Assembly: GCA_963835215.1 (NCBI GenBank) | Contig: CAWIES010000004.1 | Span: 124,001-188,000 of the forward strand | Length of the DNA stretch: 64,000 nucleotides | Origin: Roseiarcus sp963835215 | GTDB taxonomy: Bacteria > Pseudomonadota > Alphaproteobacteria > Rhizobiales > Beijerinckiaceae | Reading direction: 5' to 3' | In this document: piece after piece, positions 63,805 through 64,000 of the stretch | Layout: every line of letters starts with the position of its first letter | How positions within the stretch are numbered: position 1 is the first letter of the stretch | Notes under the pieces: model-generated | Told to the model about the DNA's origin: nothing | What the model saw: the letters and a program-made list of their open reading frames with translations, nothing else | Databases searched by the model: none | Made by a program: the position numbers and the translations under genes

Positions 63805-64000
63805 TCACTCCGGTTCGGGCGTCTCATCGGCGAGTGGGCTCGGCGGCGACAGGCGGCCGTTGAAGAACACAAAGGCTGCCCCCAGCACTGGCGCGATTGC
63901 CGCGAGCCCCGGCGCGTTGCGGCTCACCCACTCGCCGATCAGCGGGTCGGAGACCGCCATGCTCCCCGCGATCCAGCCGAGCAGCGCCGCGCCCAGAGTG
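63805..64000 (-). CDS. C-terminal part of a TerC-like membrane protein (truncated by window)
   Basis: About 64 residues of the end are present. A hydrophobic helix TLGAALLGWIAGSMAVSD and a second APGLAAIAPVLGAAFVFF match the C-terminus of the TerC/Alx family of metal-ion-exchange membrane proteins. A polar tail follows to the stop at 63805-63807. The start lies beyond the right edge. Confidence 0.7.
   Translation of the reverse strand, partial: TLGAALLGWIAGSMAVSDPLIGEWVSRNAPGLAAIAPVLGAAFVFFNGRLSPPSPLADETPEPE

Noticed and set aside
1..64000. CRISPR arrays, tRNA or rRNA genes, integrases and insertion sequences
   Set aside because: No regularly spaced repeats, no tRNA-like folds noticed by eye in the gaps, and no transposase or integrase motifs in any frame.

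Overview
The window is GC-rich chromosomal DNA from an alphaproteobacterium, most likely of the order Hyphomicrobiales (Rhizobiales). The pointers are a rhizobial-type asparaginase with the spacing of the Rhizobium etli enzyme, a CBP3-type ubiquinol-cytochrome c chaperone next to YceD, a K+-independent H+-pyrophosphatase, and short palindromic intergenic repeats of the rhizobial kind. A family-level assignment (for example Beijerinckiaceae or Methylocystaceae) is only a guess. I see no phage, IS element, integrase, CRISPR array, rRNA or tRNA. This looks like core and ordinary accessory chromosome.

Layout. 0-3 kb: a leftward marR / isochorismatase-family hydrolase / DHA2 exporter operon with a palindromic operator. 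3-10.3 kb: asd, a MotA/MotB-like membrane pair, palindromic repeats, a secreted proline/glycine-rich repeat protein, a periplasmic cyclohexadienyl dehydratase (PheC), an MsbA-like ABC exporter and rpmE. 10.4-19.3 kb: an NlpC/P60 hydrolase, an overlapping tag / HD-hydrolase / phosphatase operon, small membrane and secreted proteins, an SMR transporter, a PPi-dependent phosphofructokinase, a CPA1 antiporter, an M23 peptidase and a bacterioferritin comigratory protein. 19.5-30.4 kb: a YhdP-like AsmA protein, tyrS, thiL, an inositol-monophosphatase-like enzyme, an aldose-epimerase-like protein, folD, a secreted lipase-like hydrolase and mltB. 30.6-39.8 kb: hppA, bamE, a cytochrome bc1 chaperone, yceD, an amidase, plsX, fabH, a ferredoxin-like protein and a DUF4239-like membrane protein. 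39.9-43.7 kb: a marR-emrA-emrB efflux operon and uraH. 43.9-49.7 kb: a complete pyruvate dehydrogenase operon (aceE, aceF, and an lpd with its own lipoyl domain). 49.7-64 kb: a degenerate GGDEF/EAL protein, a HerA-like ATPase, an SDR protein, a CBS/BON protein, asparaginase, a second 2-oxoacid/acetoin dehydrogenase cluster (acoABC) with a convergent SorC regulator, an intact GGDEF/EAL protein, a GNAT acetyltransferase and a partial TerC-like gene.

How the genes fit together. The PPi-type phosphofructokinase and the H+-translocating pyrophosphatase suggest a PPi-based energy economy. The aceE-aceF-lpd complex and the acoABC cluster are two lipoyl-dependent dehydrogenase systems, and acoABC has no E3 of its own here. 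Two MarR-controlled exporter operons each carry a palindrome next to the regulator start.

Sequence quality decides how the window should be read. Many unrelated, mostly essential genes (tyrS, thiL, aceE, aceF, lpd, fabH, bamE, the MotA/MotB pair) are broken by single-base indels clustered in patches around 4.9-5.9, 23.3-26.8 and 44-49.6 kb, with isolated cases elsewhere, while 6-17, 29-32.8 and 53.4-64 kb read cleanly. Several insertions share one signature (CATC read as CGATC). I treat these as sequencing or assembly errors, give whole-gene coordinates across the breaks, and mark them. I found no convincing novel system. The most interesting items are the PPi pair, the orphan MotA/MotB-like pair, the PheC enzyme, the dehydrogenase architectures and the indel signature.
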